Assembly (NCBI RefSeq): GCF_000003195.3
Contig: NC_012878.2
Coordinates: 11,539,144-11,603,143 of the forward strand
Direction: 5' to 3'
DNA: 64,000 nt
DNA from: Sorghum bicolor
Taxonomy: Eukaryota; Streptophyta; Magnoliopsida; Poales; Poaceae
Positions 9,693-22,047 of this stretch are shown in pieces. A program made the translations under genes and the position numbers. The first letter of the stretch is position 1. Every line of letters begins with the position of its first letter. The notes under the pieces are model-generated. The model searched no databases, was not told the DNA's origin, and saw only the letters and a list, made by a program, of their open reading frames with translations.

Positions 9693-11557
9693 TGTTGACG
9701 GGAAATAAGACCAAGTTGTATATCCTCAAAAGCCCATCAACAGTCCTCGATTGAAGGAAGATAAGCATCACATAAACATATTTATCACTAATAAAGTTCC
9801 ACTTGTACTCTTAGATTGTTCAATGCAGGGAAGAAGGAAATGAGCCCTGTGAGCCCCATAACCTAGGTCGACCGACTGGGGTTTGGGCCCACCAGGGGCT
9901 CCCCTCCATGGCATGAGCCATGGCATACTCCAAGGAGTCAATCCCAACCCTTGGATCCAAGTGTGCTTGCTCTCTACGGTTCAAACACTTAGCACATGGA
10001 TCCTTGGGCCTACATGGAAGCAAGCAATTGTGCAACTAGACTCAATTTTGGACAACACTTCACATGACAAGTGCGGACACCACCAGGAGGCCAAAGGTGG
10101 GCCAGGGGCTCCAAAGGTCGGTCGGCCGACCAATGGGGTGATGCCACCTGGCCCAACCTCCCACCGACTTAAGGATGTTCCAGAAGGTCAGTGGGACCCA
10201 CTGTTAGCCAAAGGGTAGGTCGGCCGACCGACATGTGGGCCCCATCTGGAGTCGGTTCACTCCCACCGACCTTCCTCAAGTGTGGCAATGCTTCAACCGT
10301 CCATCTAAGGCAGTTAGAAGGTCGGTGCATCCAAGGGTGGAGAAGGAAGGAGCACGCGGATCGCTGATGTGGCACCCCCTCTCTCACCCCTATATAAGGA
10401 GGGGTCCTCCATCACACATCTCTCACATCTTCCATCTATCATTTCATTTCCAAATCCCACTTGGGAGATCAAGTGTAGTCTAGTCTAGTCTAGAGTGGGG
10501 GTTAGAGTCGAGTCGAGCGAAGCTCGGGTCTCCAGAGCTGTCTTCTGGAGAGTCTGGTATAGCTCTTGTACCTTTTCTCTTGTATTACATTCTTTATATT
10601 AATATAGTCTTTCTTTACTTTACTAAGTATTTACTTCAAGTCTTTACTTTGAGTATTGCTTAGTGCATTACTATACTTGTAGTAGTGTTGTGTCTTAGTC
10701 TTATTAGTGTGGTTGCCTTAGTTAGATTAGTGTCTTCAACACCTTGTGTGTGTTCCACTACCATTAGGGGATTTGGCTATTTATGTGATAGTTGAAGTTA
10801 TAATACTAGTGTAAGTGAGGTGCTTAGGCTAGCGCTTACTAGTGGATGCCACCGTATCAAACGTGTTAGCGGGCGGTGGCGAAGTGTGACAGGCCTCTAC
10901 TTCCCAGTAGGTTCTATTCACATCGGGTACGATCTGTAGGCACCCATAAGACAAAGGTCCGCTTGGATAGGAGTTTCGTCCTCCTATTGCAGTCGACTTC
11001 CCACCGCACAAGACTGTTTGGATACTAGTCTAGTTGAGTCATTTACATTGATTAGGATTAGAACACAGAAGTAGAGTTAGATACATAGGAGTCCTTACTC
11101 ACTCGTAGTCCTCCCACCTAGCTAGCTCACTACCAGTTATCTTTACTTACCTTTATCTGACTTATCTATTATTCTATCTTGCTATTCTTACCCCCCTATT
11201 TGCACTATTGAACTTAGATTGAGTAGACACAAACCACAGATATCCATCCATATATTTATTAGAGAGTCTTAGTCCGCTTCCCATGAGCGAACTATAAATT
11301 ATGACACCGCAGATACTCATCACGGTTGAAGTGCTACATCGTTACCTGTGCTCTTGCAGAGTTACCTTTGGTACGTCTTGCGTCACTGCTAGAGTTTAGC
11401 ATTGTTTAGCATTCCTAGAGCCGTTGCTCAGGGTAGCCGGACACCCTATCCTAGTAACAGCTCAGACTTGCATTTTAAGTAGTGCTGGTTAGGCGCCACC
11501 ATTTCTAGATACTTGTCACATCTTACTCTAGCCGGTGTGCGTTAAGATTTGCCAACA
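9693..11557 (+). repeat. E1 5' LTR
   Basis: Begins TGTTGACGGG and ends GCCAACA directly before the primer site. The first 861 bases recur at 53413-54277. The LTR carries several copies of the palindrome GGTCGGCCGACC (near 9870, 10120, 10212). Confidence 0.85.
10391..10398 (+). promoter_or_regulatory. TATA box of E1 5' LTR
   Basis: TATATAAG in the context CACCCCTATATAAGGAGGGG. The same site is kept in the 3' LTR at 54115. Transcription would be expected to start about 30 bases downstream. Confidence 0.7.
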
Positions 11558-11565
11558 AACATTTC

Positions 11566-11583
11566 TGGCGTTGTTGCCGAGGA
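11566..11583 (+). other. E1 primer binding site
   Basis: TGGCGTTGTTGCCGAGGA lies 8 bases after the LTR end. It is a slightly mutated form of the TGGCGCCGTTGCCGGGGA site used by Athila/Tat elements. Confidence 0.8.
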
Positions 11584-11709
11584 AGCGTCGTACTAGGAAT
11601 CTCTAATAAATTAGAATCCGTGGTCTACTCTAAAATCTAAGTGTCCATTAGTGTTAGGGGATTACCCTTCACTTGTCTTGTTTCTCGTTATCATGAATCT
11701 AGATAGTGC

Positions 11710-13779
11710 ATGAGTGGTTTTCAATTGCCGCCAAACTTCATTGAAGATCCTGAGCAATTGTTGAGGAGAACTAGACGCCGTCTGGTTTCTCCTCAAAGAT
11801 TCATCTCAGAGACCGAACCGCTCATGGAAGGAAGTCCTGCACTAGTTGTTGAGGCAGTCATGGCCCAAAAGACCATCGATGAGTTCTCATCCCCGTCAGC
11901 TGACTTTGTCGCTACGGGCCCAAACCTAAACTTGGGCGATGCGACCTTTGAGCTCAAGCCTGCACTGATCAACATGGTGCAAGCCAATCTATTCTGTGGG
12001 AAGCCATATGAGGATGCCAATGACCACCTTCAACACTTTTTGGAGGTGTGCAACACTTTCACCGTCAAGAACATCACGGCGGACGCCATCCGCCTTCGCC
12101 TTTTCCCATTTTGACTCTTGGGGAAGGCGAAGCAGTGGTTCTATGCCAACAAGAGCGAAGTGAGGACTTGGGACAATTCTGCCAATGCTTTCCTCAAGAA
12201 GTTCTTCCCAGCGGGCAAGACCAGTGCCCTATGTGGGAAGATTTCGAGCTTCCAGCAATAGTCCGACGAGATGATTCCTGAAGCATGGGAACATCTCAAT
12301 GAGTACATTCGTGCCTGTCCTCACCATGGGATAGACGAATGGCTCATTATCCATGGTTTCTACCATGGGCTGACCAGCATGGCCCGTAGTCACCTTGATG
12401 CCTTAGTTGGAGGGGCATTCTTGCAGATAAATATCAAGGATGCCAAGGACCTCATTGAAAAGATGGTCATCAACCAAGGATGGAATGAGGAGCGCCTCCA
12501 GCCCAAGAACAGAGGTGTCCACGCCCTCAATGAGGTGGACATGCTCTCTGCCAAGATGGACCTCCATATGAAGAAAACAGAGGAATCTTCCTGTAAAAAG
12601 GGAATTGAGGCCATCCAGACCCCTACCGCTGTTCATGTTGTGGAAACTGATCCATGGTGCGAGGTATGCGGAGGAGATGATCACTCAGGCAATAACTGCC
12701 CTGAGACCCAGGAGGAGGTGAACTACATCAACAACAACTTCAACAATGGGAACTGGCCCCAACAACAACAATGGAGTTCACGCCCCTTCTACCAAGGCCA
12801 AGGTATGGGTTACAATAATAATTCTGGTAGTTCCTTTGGTAACCAACCTTCTCTTAGAGATCTTGTGCTAGGCCAAACTAAAATTAATGATAGTATCAAT
12901 AAGAGAATTGTGGCTAATGACAAGATCCTAGAAAGCCTTAGTGAGAAAATGGATAGCTTTAATTCTGCCATTAAGAATCAATTGAGCTTTAATAAAAGGT
13001 TAGAAACACAGTTAGCTCAATTAGCTGCAGTTGTCCCATCATATGAGCAAGGTAGGATCCCAGGGAAACCTAAGGACCCGCTTGAGTCTGTTAAAATAGT
13101 CTCTACGAGGTATGGTAAGCCCCCGGTTTGTTCAAATTGGGGATATCTCCTTGATCCCCCATTCATCACAAAGAAGGACGACCCAGGCATGCCGACCATC
13201 ACTTGCGAGATTGGACCACAGCTCTTCCACAATGTCTTCTGTGACCTTGGATCAAGCGTCAACATCATGTCCAAGGTAATTTATGAAAATCTGTTAGGGT
13301 GCGTTTTGCTCCCTACCTTTATGAGATTGCAGATGGCAGACCAAACCATTCGGTTCCCCGAGGGAGTCGCTAAGGACATCTTGGTTAAAATCCAAGATGA
13401 ATATGCCCCTGCCAATTTCGTCATCTTTGACATGGGGGCAAACATCGACGTCCCTGTCATCTTGGGACGGCCATTCCTAAACACGGTGAACGCCGTCATC
13501 TACGTCGGGTCTAGCCAGATCCATCTACAGTTCGTAGGTAAGAGGATCAAATGTCCTTTCAATGGCTATAAAACTAACATGCAGCCGAAGGACACGAAAC
13601 TGGAGGAGAAACCTCCTGGCAAATCCCGCCAGAGGTACAACAAAGGCAAGTTGGCCAAAAAGGCCGAACAAAAGGAGGAACCCGCCAAGCAAGTAGAACA
13701 TTCCAAAAAGGAATGGCGGGAGAAGGAGATGCTTGCACGGTCCCCATCTCCGGGACTAACCGAGGCGTCCACAGAATGA
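11710..13779 (+). pseudogene. E1 gag-protease polyprotein, two nonsense codons
   Basis: One frame of 690 codons encodes a gag and an aspartic protease. It starts MSGFQLPPNFIEDPEQLL. The capsid-like region continues to about 12500. A CX2CX4HX4C zinc knuckle (CEVCGGDDHSGNNC) lies at 12658-12699, followed by an Asn/Gln-rich linker. The protease has the catalytic CDLGSS at about 13239 (Asp-Leu-Gly rather than the usual Asp-Thr/Ser-Gly) and the second motif VILGRPFLNT near 13456. The C-terminus is Lys/Glu-rich. In-frame stops at 12112-12114 and 12259-12261 break the gag; no frameshift is needed. Gag would form the particle and the protease would cut it. The absence of pol downstream marks the element as non-autonomous. 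It is closely related in layout to the E3 frames. Confidence 0.88.
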
Positions 13780-14113
13780 AACCCGGCAGAGAGGTCCTGC
13801 TCTATGGACCTAAAACATGGAGCCTTCCACTGGCCAGGTATGTCAGTAGTTATCTCATATTTATTTTCTGTACTTAAACTTTGCTTTTCAATTGCATGCT
13901 TACTAAAAAAATGCAATTTTTATTTTTGACCAAATAACTTAGATATAAATAACAAAACTTGAGAAGAGTGATTAGAGAAAAGGTGAGCTGGTAGGGCCAC
14001 CATTGCCAGGTCGGCCGACCTGGCTTTGTGGGTCCACTACCTCTCCCTCCACTCTAGCTAGAAGTATGAATCCTAGGAGTGGCAAAGGATGCCCTAGAGC
14101 TCCCAAGGGCAAG
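13780..14113 (+). other. E1 untranslated internal sequence
   Basis: Non-coding sequence between the protease stop and the solo LTR. It holds one more GGTCGGCCGACC palindrome (near 14011), the motif also found in the E1 LTR. Confidence 0.6.
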
Positions 14114-16391
14114 TGAAAGGTCCTTGTTTGGTTTTGGTAATTGAGTAACAACTTAGGTGGACTAATAGTGTTTATGTGAGATACACAGGAGATTAGTCCA
14201 CAGGTGATGATGTGATGATGGAGGAGCTCATTGCATATGAGACATGACATGGAGTCATGTGACCAAGGTGGAGAAGATCAAGATGAGGCTTGGCTCGATG
14301 GACCAGTTGCAAGAGTGAAGAGCAAGTCGGAGGCTTTGAAGCGAGGGACCGCGTGTGACGGTGAAGCTTGAGCAAGACTTGGTGCCGATGGACCGAGGCA
14401 ACGGTGAAGAGCAAGTGAGGTCAAGATCAATGAACCAATATGGTCACGTGATGATATCAAGTGGATCATATCATTTGGTGATTAGTTGGTGCATGTGTTG
14501 CATCAACATTGGAGGAGATGGAATGGAAAGCGCAAGGCAAAGGTATAACCTAGGGCTTTTTCATTTCACCGGTCATAGGTGTGTAGACAAGTTTATGACC
14601 GGATTTAGGATAGATGGCCGTACTATCAAGGGGGCAAACTTGTTTGCATATCGGTCATCTAGGGCCACTTGAGCGATCTAACTTTGCATACGTGTTAGGA
14701 TCGAGTGGCGTGGCAAGTTTGAGAGGCTAACTCCTTTGGGAAAATGTTTGTGAAATGCTAACACACATGCACATGGTGGTGTTGGCACATTTGCAAAGGA
14801 GGTGGAGTTCCTAGGGTTGAGAGGGGTGTGGGTTCCTCTCTCCCTCCCGCCGAGCTTGCAAGGCGGGATTTGGTGCTTTTGAGAAAATTAAGTGTATATT
14901 TTCTATTACGCCGGTGGGAAATTTGGAGACTGGACGCACTCCGCGGAGGCACCGGACGCTGGCCTTTAGCGTCTGGTGTACTGTTGGGTCTAACCAGAGG
15001 GAGCAGAGTGCACCGGACGCACTGGAGTGAGTCCAGTGCTCAGCGTCCGGTGTGCGGGCGTTTTGTGACCCTCTCTGCGCATGGGTCAGGTGAGCACCGG
15101 ACGCTACCGGTGCTTAGCGTCCGGTGACCCTGCAGGTTTGTGGAGCTCTCTGCGTATGAGTCCGGTGAGCATCGGACGCGTCCGGTGTGGACCTGTAGAG
15201 CGTCCGATGGTGCTGTGTCAGGCACGAGCGCGTGGTAGCCGTTGGCGGCAACAGTCGATTTCAAACGGCTACTGACACGTGGCTATCGCCTGAGCACCAG
15301 ACGCTGGGGTTGAGCATCTGGTGGCCCCCTGCAGCGTGTCTGGTGCCCACGTGTTTTGCCCAGTGAAGAGGCAATGGCTAGTTTAGCCCTTAGGGCTATA
15401 AATAGAAGTGGTGGCCGGCCTCGGCTGGTGCTGAGCACCCTTGGGACTTAGTGTCCATGCTTGGGGAGTGCTAGGAAAGCCTCTAACTCACTTGTGCTTG
15501 CAAGAGTGCGAATCAATAGCGAGTGAGTGATTCTAGTGCGTTGTATTGAGAGATTGCATCGAGTGGCACTAGGTGTTTGTGTTGCAAGCCGGTGATGCTT
15601 GTTACTCTTGGAGGTTGCCACCTCCTAGATGGCTTGGTGGCTTGTGACTCCGTCGAAGCATGCAAGGAGATTGTGCGGTGCTCCGGAGAAGAGATTGTGA
15701 GGGGTACGGCGCTCACCCCATGGGGATCGCGAAGAGCAACTCTAGTTGAGCAAGATGTGAAGAGCGACAAGTGGTCTGACCGAGTCAAGTGCTAGAGCTT
15801 GTGGTAAGCACTCCACGTGGGAGAGTGTGACTTGCGGGTCACCACTAGCAAGGGGACCAGCGGCAACCTTAGAGCTTGTCTCAACGGGGACGTAGCTTGG
15901 TGGCAACCAAGTGAACCTCGAGAGAAAATCATCGTGTCAACATTGTTCTTCCCGTTGGTTTGCAAGTCCCTAACACAAGCTTGTTCTTACATTCATATAC
16001 ATGTGCTTGTGTAGTTGCTCTTGTAATTAGTTAGCTTGTGTAGCTTGCTAGTTACCTTCCTACTTGTGTAGCTAGAAGTAGTTCCCCTACGTGACTAATT
16101 TGGTTTGTGTAACCTTGTTAGTCACATTGCTTAGTTTGTGTAGCTAAGTATTTTTCGTTCTCTAATTTGGCATTGGTTGCCTTGTTTTTGAACTTTGCTA
16201 GTGAGCTTAGGAGCTTTGTGCTTTTGCTTACTAGTTGTGTAGGAGCTCCCTGGTCATGCAAAGTACTAGTGGCATAGGTTTGTGTGATCTTGCTCCTAGA
16301 ATTGGTTAGGTGAGCTCTTGCTAAGGTAGCACCTTACTTACTTTTTAGGATCTCTTCAAGGTGCTAGAGAACTTAGATAGAGGTGTGTAGT
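14114..16391 (+). mobile_element. E4: solo LTR, left part
   Basis: Begins TGAAAGGTCC. Its 5-base flank GCAAG (14109-14113) nearly matches GCAGG (49845-49849) after the right part. It is interrupted at 16391 by E2. No internal domain is present between its two parts once E2 is removed, so it is a solo LTR of about 2.4 kb. TATAAATA at 15397-15404 suggests plus orientation. A cluster of CACCGGACGC and GCGTCCGGTG motifs fills 14930-15320. The superfamily cannot be set without coding sequence. Confidence 0.78.
15397..15404 (+). promoter_or_regulatory. TATA box of the solo LTR
   Basis: TATAAATA in the context AGGGCTATAAATAGAAG. It lies just downstream of the CACCGGACGC motif cluster, as expected at the U3/R side of an LTR. 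Confidence 0.55.
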
Positions 16392-16580
16392 TGTTGATAT
16401 TTGGTAACGCAATCAGAAATTGATCCGCAAGCGCACGGATATCGGTGAGCACTTCACCCGGGATGTTATCCAGAGTATCGTATTTATATTTTTACCACTA
16501 GGAGAAAGCGTGCATCTGACTAACCAGGTCTATTACTACTAACCTTTAGGCTACAACCACTATGACTCGATGTGAGTGAT
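16392..16580 (-). repeat. E2 3' LTR, outer piece
   Basis: TGTTGATATTTGGTAACGCA onward matches the 5' LTR at 48509-48697. It is cut by E3 at 16580; the remainder of the LTR resumes at 43508. Confidence 0.9.
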
Positions 16581-18243
16581 TGTTGACGGTCCTTAAGTAT
16601 CAAATTTAATTAACAAATAAACAAAGAAAAGGATCCAAATGAAATCAACATCTAGACTTAGGGTTTTATGTGACAGAATTCCACAAGTTTTAGTGTTTGT
16701 CTATTTCTGCAGGGGGTTATCAGGAAATACGGAAGAAAGACCCACACGTCGGGATTACATAGAGATATCAACGTGCCGCGCAATTATCTTACATCTAGAA
16801 GACTCCAGAAGCCACGGGAAGGAAGCAGAGGCCGAACGGGGCCAGGCACTGGGCGCCCGCCCAGTTGCCCTGGGCACCCGCCCCCTGTTGGAGTCCAAAC
16901 AGGACTCTCTTTCGGGATTAATCTCCACCGACCTAAAGGATCAAGGATAATCGTTCAATCAATGTCGGTTTGATCCAACGGCCCATATTCACTTGAAGGG
17001 ACTATAAAACCAGACCCCCTGGCCCCTGGAGGAGAGAGCCTCTCAACCCTAATTCATTATTCTCAAGGGAGAAGAAGCCCCTGATCAAGCCTAGAGCCAC
17101 CACATCAATTAGACATCTAGATTAGCATAGCTACATAGGATTAGAACTAGAAGGAGTCAATCTTCGATTGGTTTCCGGATCTGTCAAGAGGATTCTTGGT
17201 AATTCTCTAATTGTGCTTCTAATTGTTCTTCTAATTATCTTTGTTCTTCAATATTATGAATATGACTTTGTTCTACTTCAATATATTGCTTATGACTTTG
17301 CTCTACTTGCTTATATTCAAGATTATATTGTTCTTAGTTTATCATAGTTATGTACTTGGCTTAGTTAGATTGGATCTATATACATGTTTAGGATCGTATA
17401 GCGTTTATCCATCGGATCCATGGGTAAATGATAGGTATTGTGTAGGCGTGGTGCTTATACCGTACTTATCTGCGATTGTACCCAATATGCCAGATCGTGG
17501 GGTAGTTCGTGATAGTGACAACTTCATTGATTCTTATCTAGTCCCCTCTCGTGTATTGGGCTGGCAGAGCAACATTATTACAGGGGAGTGATTGCTATGT
17601 TTCTCATTTACCTTGCTAATATCACTATGCATGGGCGTAGTCTTGTCTCGCAATGATTGCTAAGTATGCTTGCACTAACTATGATAATGCTAGACTATAT
17701 AGTTGAGAATAACTTAGGAAATATTCTTGTAGTTCGTTCTAGTTCCATGCTAACGACTTTCTAGAGTATCTAATTGAGGTGCTTATCATATTTATTATGT
17801 GGCTAAGTTATGCTGATCAGATTAATTATCTTTGTCACTATTCATTATTTCATATATCTTTTATGTGACACTTATCCCTGTATGAAAGAGTGAGATAAAT
17901 GTTCTCAATTATACATGCAATGATAGATACTCAATCTCATATTCTATTCTGTAATCAATATTGATGATTGCTAATCCCTTCCTAGTGGTAAAAATATAAA
18001 TAACGATACCTGGATTACTTCCCGGTTAAAATGCTACATCGGTATTAATCTGTGCGCTTGCAGATCCCATTCATTATTTATTTAGAAGAGCAATTGCATA
18101 TTTCAATACCGCGTCTCTCATGTCATGTTGGGGATGACAACTTGGCTTAAGTGGTATGAGGAATAGGTTTGGCATTTTTGGCACCGTTACTAGAATTAGA
18201 AAACTAAGTCTACTTTTGGTAATGATGTTAAGAATATCCAACA
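16581..18243 (+). repeat. E3 LTR a
   Basis: 1663 bp, TG...CA bounded, ending ATATCCAACA. TATAAAA lies at 17003-17009. Upstream of it is the GC-rich unit GGGCGCCCGCCC in two tandem copies. It shares long stretches with the E2 LTR in reverse orientation, for example the sequence around the TATA box and CCCCTGGCCCCTGGAG. Confidence 0.9.
17003..17009 (+). promoter_or_regulatory. TATA box of E3 LTR a
   Basis: TATAAAA in the context GGGACTATAAAACCAGA. The same site is present at 36743-36749 in LTR b and 42479-42485 in LTR c. Confidence 0.65.
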
Positions 18244-18248
18244 AGCAT

Positions 18249-18268
18249 TTTTGGCACTGTTGCCGGGG
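18249..18268 (+). other. E3 primer binding site
   Basis: TTTGGCACTGTTGCCGGGGA lies just after LTR a, an Athila/Tat-type primer site. The matching site is absent after LTR b. Confidence 0.82.
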
Positions 18269-18405
18269 AAGGTTGATTACTAATCAGGAATGGATATAAA
18301 TTTTCAAGTTATCATTCGCATCACTAATGTGATTGAGCTTATCTATTCTCTCATACAGTTTTACCCCGATATTTTTCTATTTTTTTATCTTATGCAGGGG
18401 AATGT

Positions 18406-20832
18406 ATGAATAGAAGACATCTTCCAGGAAATTTTGTTGACAATCCCGAAGCGTTATTCAGAAAAACTAGAGCCAAGCTCAAGAGGAGATCATCAACACT
18501 TCAGCTAGAAGCTTCATCCAATCAAGAAGATCACCGGAACTTGTCTTCAGAATTCGAAGCCATGGCGAACAAATCGATCCGCGAGTTCTCAGCTCCCACT
18601 ACGGACAACATCCGCACTGGACCTGCTGCAGAGATTCGACGGCAACTTTGAGCTCAAGCCTGGACTTATCAATATGGTGCAATCCAACCAGTTCTGTGGG
18701 AAGGCACACGAAGATGCTAGTGCTCATCTCCAACACTTCCCGGAGATTTGCAACACATTCACCATATCAGGAGTCCCCAGAGATGCTATACTACTTCGCC
18801 TCTTCTCATTCTCACTGTTAGGGAGAGCGAAGCAGTGGTTTTACGCTACAAAGGAGAAGAATACTACGTGGGCACTCTGCTCAACAAACTTTCTGGCTAA
18901 GTTCTTTCCCATGGGCAAGACCAATGCTCTCTGTGGGAAAATTACAAGTTTTCAGCAACAAAATGATGAATATGTTCCAAAAGCATGGGAGCCTTGCAAG
19001 ACTACATCCTAGAATGTCCCCATCATGGAATGGAGAGTTGGCTACTGATGCAGACATTTTATCATGGGCTTGGCAACAGTGCCCAAGAGACCATGGATGC
19101 TGCAGCTGGAGGAGCATTCCTCTCACTCACCATATCACAAGCCACAGCTCTTGTTGAGAAGATGGCGTCCAATCAAGGCTAGAATGAAGAAATGACCCAG
19201 ACACGCAAGAAAGGTGGAGGTATGCATCAGCTCAAGGAGGTAGACATGCTGTCTGCAAAGCTAGACTTGCTCATGAAGAACCTCGATGATAGAGCTGGAG
19301 ACAAGAAAGAAGTTATGCACATCTACAACTCTCACATGACTTGTGATGAGTGTGGAGATACTGGACACTCAAGCAATCACTGCCCTGAGATGCTTGAGGA
19401 TGTGAACTACATCAACAACAACTACTACTACTACTACAACCGTCCTCAACAAAATCAAGGTTGGAATCAACAGAGGCCTAATTACTCAGGTAATTATCAA
19501 GGTAACAATTCTTACAACAATAATAATAGATTTCCACCTCTGAGAGAGTTAGTGTCTAATCAAAGAAAGCTAATGGATAACTTATCTAAGAAATTGGCAT
19601 CTAATGATAAAATGCTAGAAAATATAAATAATAGAATGGATAATTTCTCTACTGCCATCAAGAATCAAATTAGCTTTAATAAAATGATTGAATCTCAGTT
19701 AAATCAAATAGCGGCTGCTGTTCCTGCTACTAACCCCGGTATACCATCACAACCGGAAGGATTAGAATCTGCAAATCTTGTAGACATGTTTGATGCAGGT
19801 AATAACTGGAGTAACCCCGTCACTGAATTCACTACTGACCTTCTGCCGGTCAAGAGAGGTGATCCAGGACGCCCCGTCATCCCGATCTCCATCGGCATGG
19901 TGGACGTCCTAGAAGCACTATGCGACTTTGGCTCTAGTGTCAACATTATACCCTGGGTACTCTATGAAAAATTCTTTACATATCCTTTATTAGAAACAAC
20001 CATGTGTTTGCAGTTTGCAGATTAGACAATAAGTTGCCACAAGGGAATATTGAAGAACCTTTGTGTCCGAGTTGGTACCTTGTATGCTCTAGCAGACTTC
20101 GAGGTGATAGAGACCGGTAATGATGAGAGAGCACCCATCATCTTAGGGAGGCCATTCTTAAACACTGCGGGAGCTGTCATCTACGCTAGTGCTGCCAAGA
20201 TCAGTTTCTACATCAAAGGGAGAAAGTAGACATTTTTCTTCAAGAACAAGACTACACAAATCCCAGATCAATCCAGACGTGAATCAAGGAAGAGGACCAA
20301 CAGGAGGAACAAGAACAAGCAAGTGTGGACCGAGTCAGCTAAGATGGTCACTGCAGTTCATGGAGGTCAAGATCATCAACTTAAGTCACCGTTTTTGACC
20401 AAGAAGGATGACCCAGGAATGCCAAGCATCTATTGCTCCATAAATGGATATAACTTCTACAAGACGACTTGTGACATTGGATCGGGCGTCAACATAATGG
20501 TCGCAGTCACCTATCGGCTCTTGTTCGGAACCATGCCCCTAAAACCAACATACATTCAGCTCCAGATGGCAGACCAGACTTTTCGAGAAGTCAAAGGAAT
20601 AGTAACTGATGTCCCAGTCAAAATAGACGATCATTTTGTCTACACAGACTTTCAGGTTATTGACATGGGAGAAGACGAATACGATCCACCCATCATCCTT
20701 GGAAGACAGTTCCTCAGCACCGTTAAAGCAATCATCTACATTGGAACTGGAGAAGTCCATATGCACTTCCCCTCAGAGAAGGTACGCCGCTATTTTACTG
20801 ACCCTAACTATATCGTTGAAGAATCTAAGTAG
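18406..20832 (+). pseudogene. E3 internal 1: gag with duplicated protease, heavily mutated
   Basis: It starts MNRRHLPGNFVDNPEALF and continues through a capsid-like region. The zinc knuckle CDECGDTGHSSNHC is at about 19345, followed by an Asn/Tyr-rich stretch. The first protease-like domain (CDFGSS near 19924, then an IILGRPFLNT-like motif near 20140) and a second (CDIGSG near 20470, then IILGRQFLST near 20693) follow. The frame is broken by frameshifts near 18640 and 18990 and by stops near 19180, 20023, 20227 and 20830. At several of the stops the sister copy in internal 2 has a sense codon one transition away, which fits decay of methylated cytosines. No reverse transcriptase or integrase follows. 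Confidence 0.85.
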
Positions 20833-22047
20833 GTCAGAAAGCGACGCAACCGCAACCAGAGGAGGCAAATTATTAATGACGGATGGGCAGACTATGAAGG
20901 AGAAGTTGTAAGGTCAGAAGATATACAATTTAAACAGAACTATCCTGAGGAGACCGTAGCACCGAGTCAGGTGTGGAAGGAGAAGATAACCATACATGAA
21001 GAGGAGGCGCTGCCGGAAGTATCGACTACGCCACCCAACGAATCCTAGGACAATTGAAGAAAATGGAGAGTCCCGTTCGGAGGACTTAAAAACACTGAAC
21101 GCCTTGCCAAGAGGTAAACTTGGTAGTTATCCTTTTTCCTTTCAATTATTTAAATAGTTTGTTTAGTTAATTATGTTTATACTATCCTAAAAAGAAAATA
21201 AAAATATTAAAAAATAGTAAGCCCCATGTGAGTATACGAGTGGCATAAAACCCATAAGTACATTCACTGTGGTGGCATAAAAATAAAATAAATATTTCTT
21301 TTCTGCTTTATAAAATGAAAATATAAAAATAGGGAGTAACCTTTATTGAGGAAGCTCAACATGATAAAGGCTAGATACTTATGCTAACACTTAATAAGTT
21401 CCACAAAGCTTTGTTGTCTATTTGAGCTCCACAGAAATCAAGAATCAAGAAGACTAGCAGACGGAGGACATTCTAATCGCTGTCAGAATGCTGCTGACTT
21501 TCAAATACACCTCTGCCACCTGCTAGCTACATCAAGAGAAATTACGTCAAAATTCAGCTTGGGGGAGAGCACCCCCATTTATCCGGTTAAGTATTTCTAT
21601 CTATCTTTACACTTATATTATATTAGAATATAAATATACATAAACCAGGAAAAACCAAATAAAGATTTTATGCTTATATAAATATATGTCTTTTGCTTAG
21701 TGTGTTTAATAAATAAATAAATTGGCTATGCTAAACTGTATCTAAATAAAACTCTAGCATGCATATGATGAATAGTTGCTCTGTCTAATTTGCAAATTTG
21801 AAGTTCTCTCACTAGTTTAGATATAACTGTTATAATTTAAAGCTTGCTCTAAACCTAAACTTGTGGGATGAAAACTTGATCTGAAGTCTAAGTTGTTAAC
21901 GGATAAGATATGGGAAGGTTGAGATGCTGTTTATCTGTTCCTAGAGATGCTAGAATTTTGGAGAATTTTATCTTTTAAATTCTTTAAAATATCACATGAT
22001 GAGTTCCTGTATGGTGAGAGTTTAAATTTCTACCACAGCCATATATA
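20833..22047 (+). other. E3 internal 1, non-coding 3' region (first part)
   Basis: AT-rich, without genes. AGCTTGGGGGAGAG at 21556-21569 resembles the polypurine tract that precedes the LTRs. It matches internal 2 from 39747 to 40871 and is cut at 22047 by element L. Confidence 0.8.
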
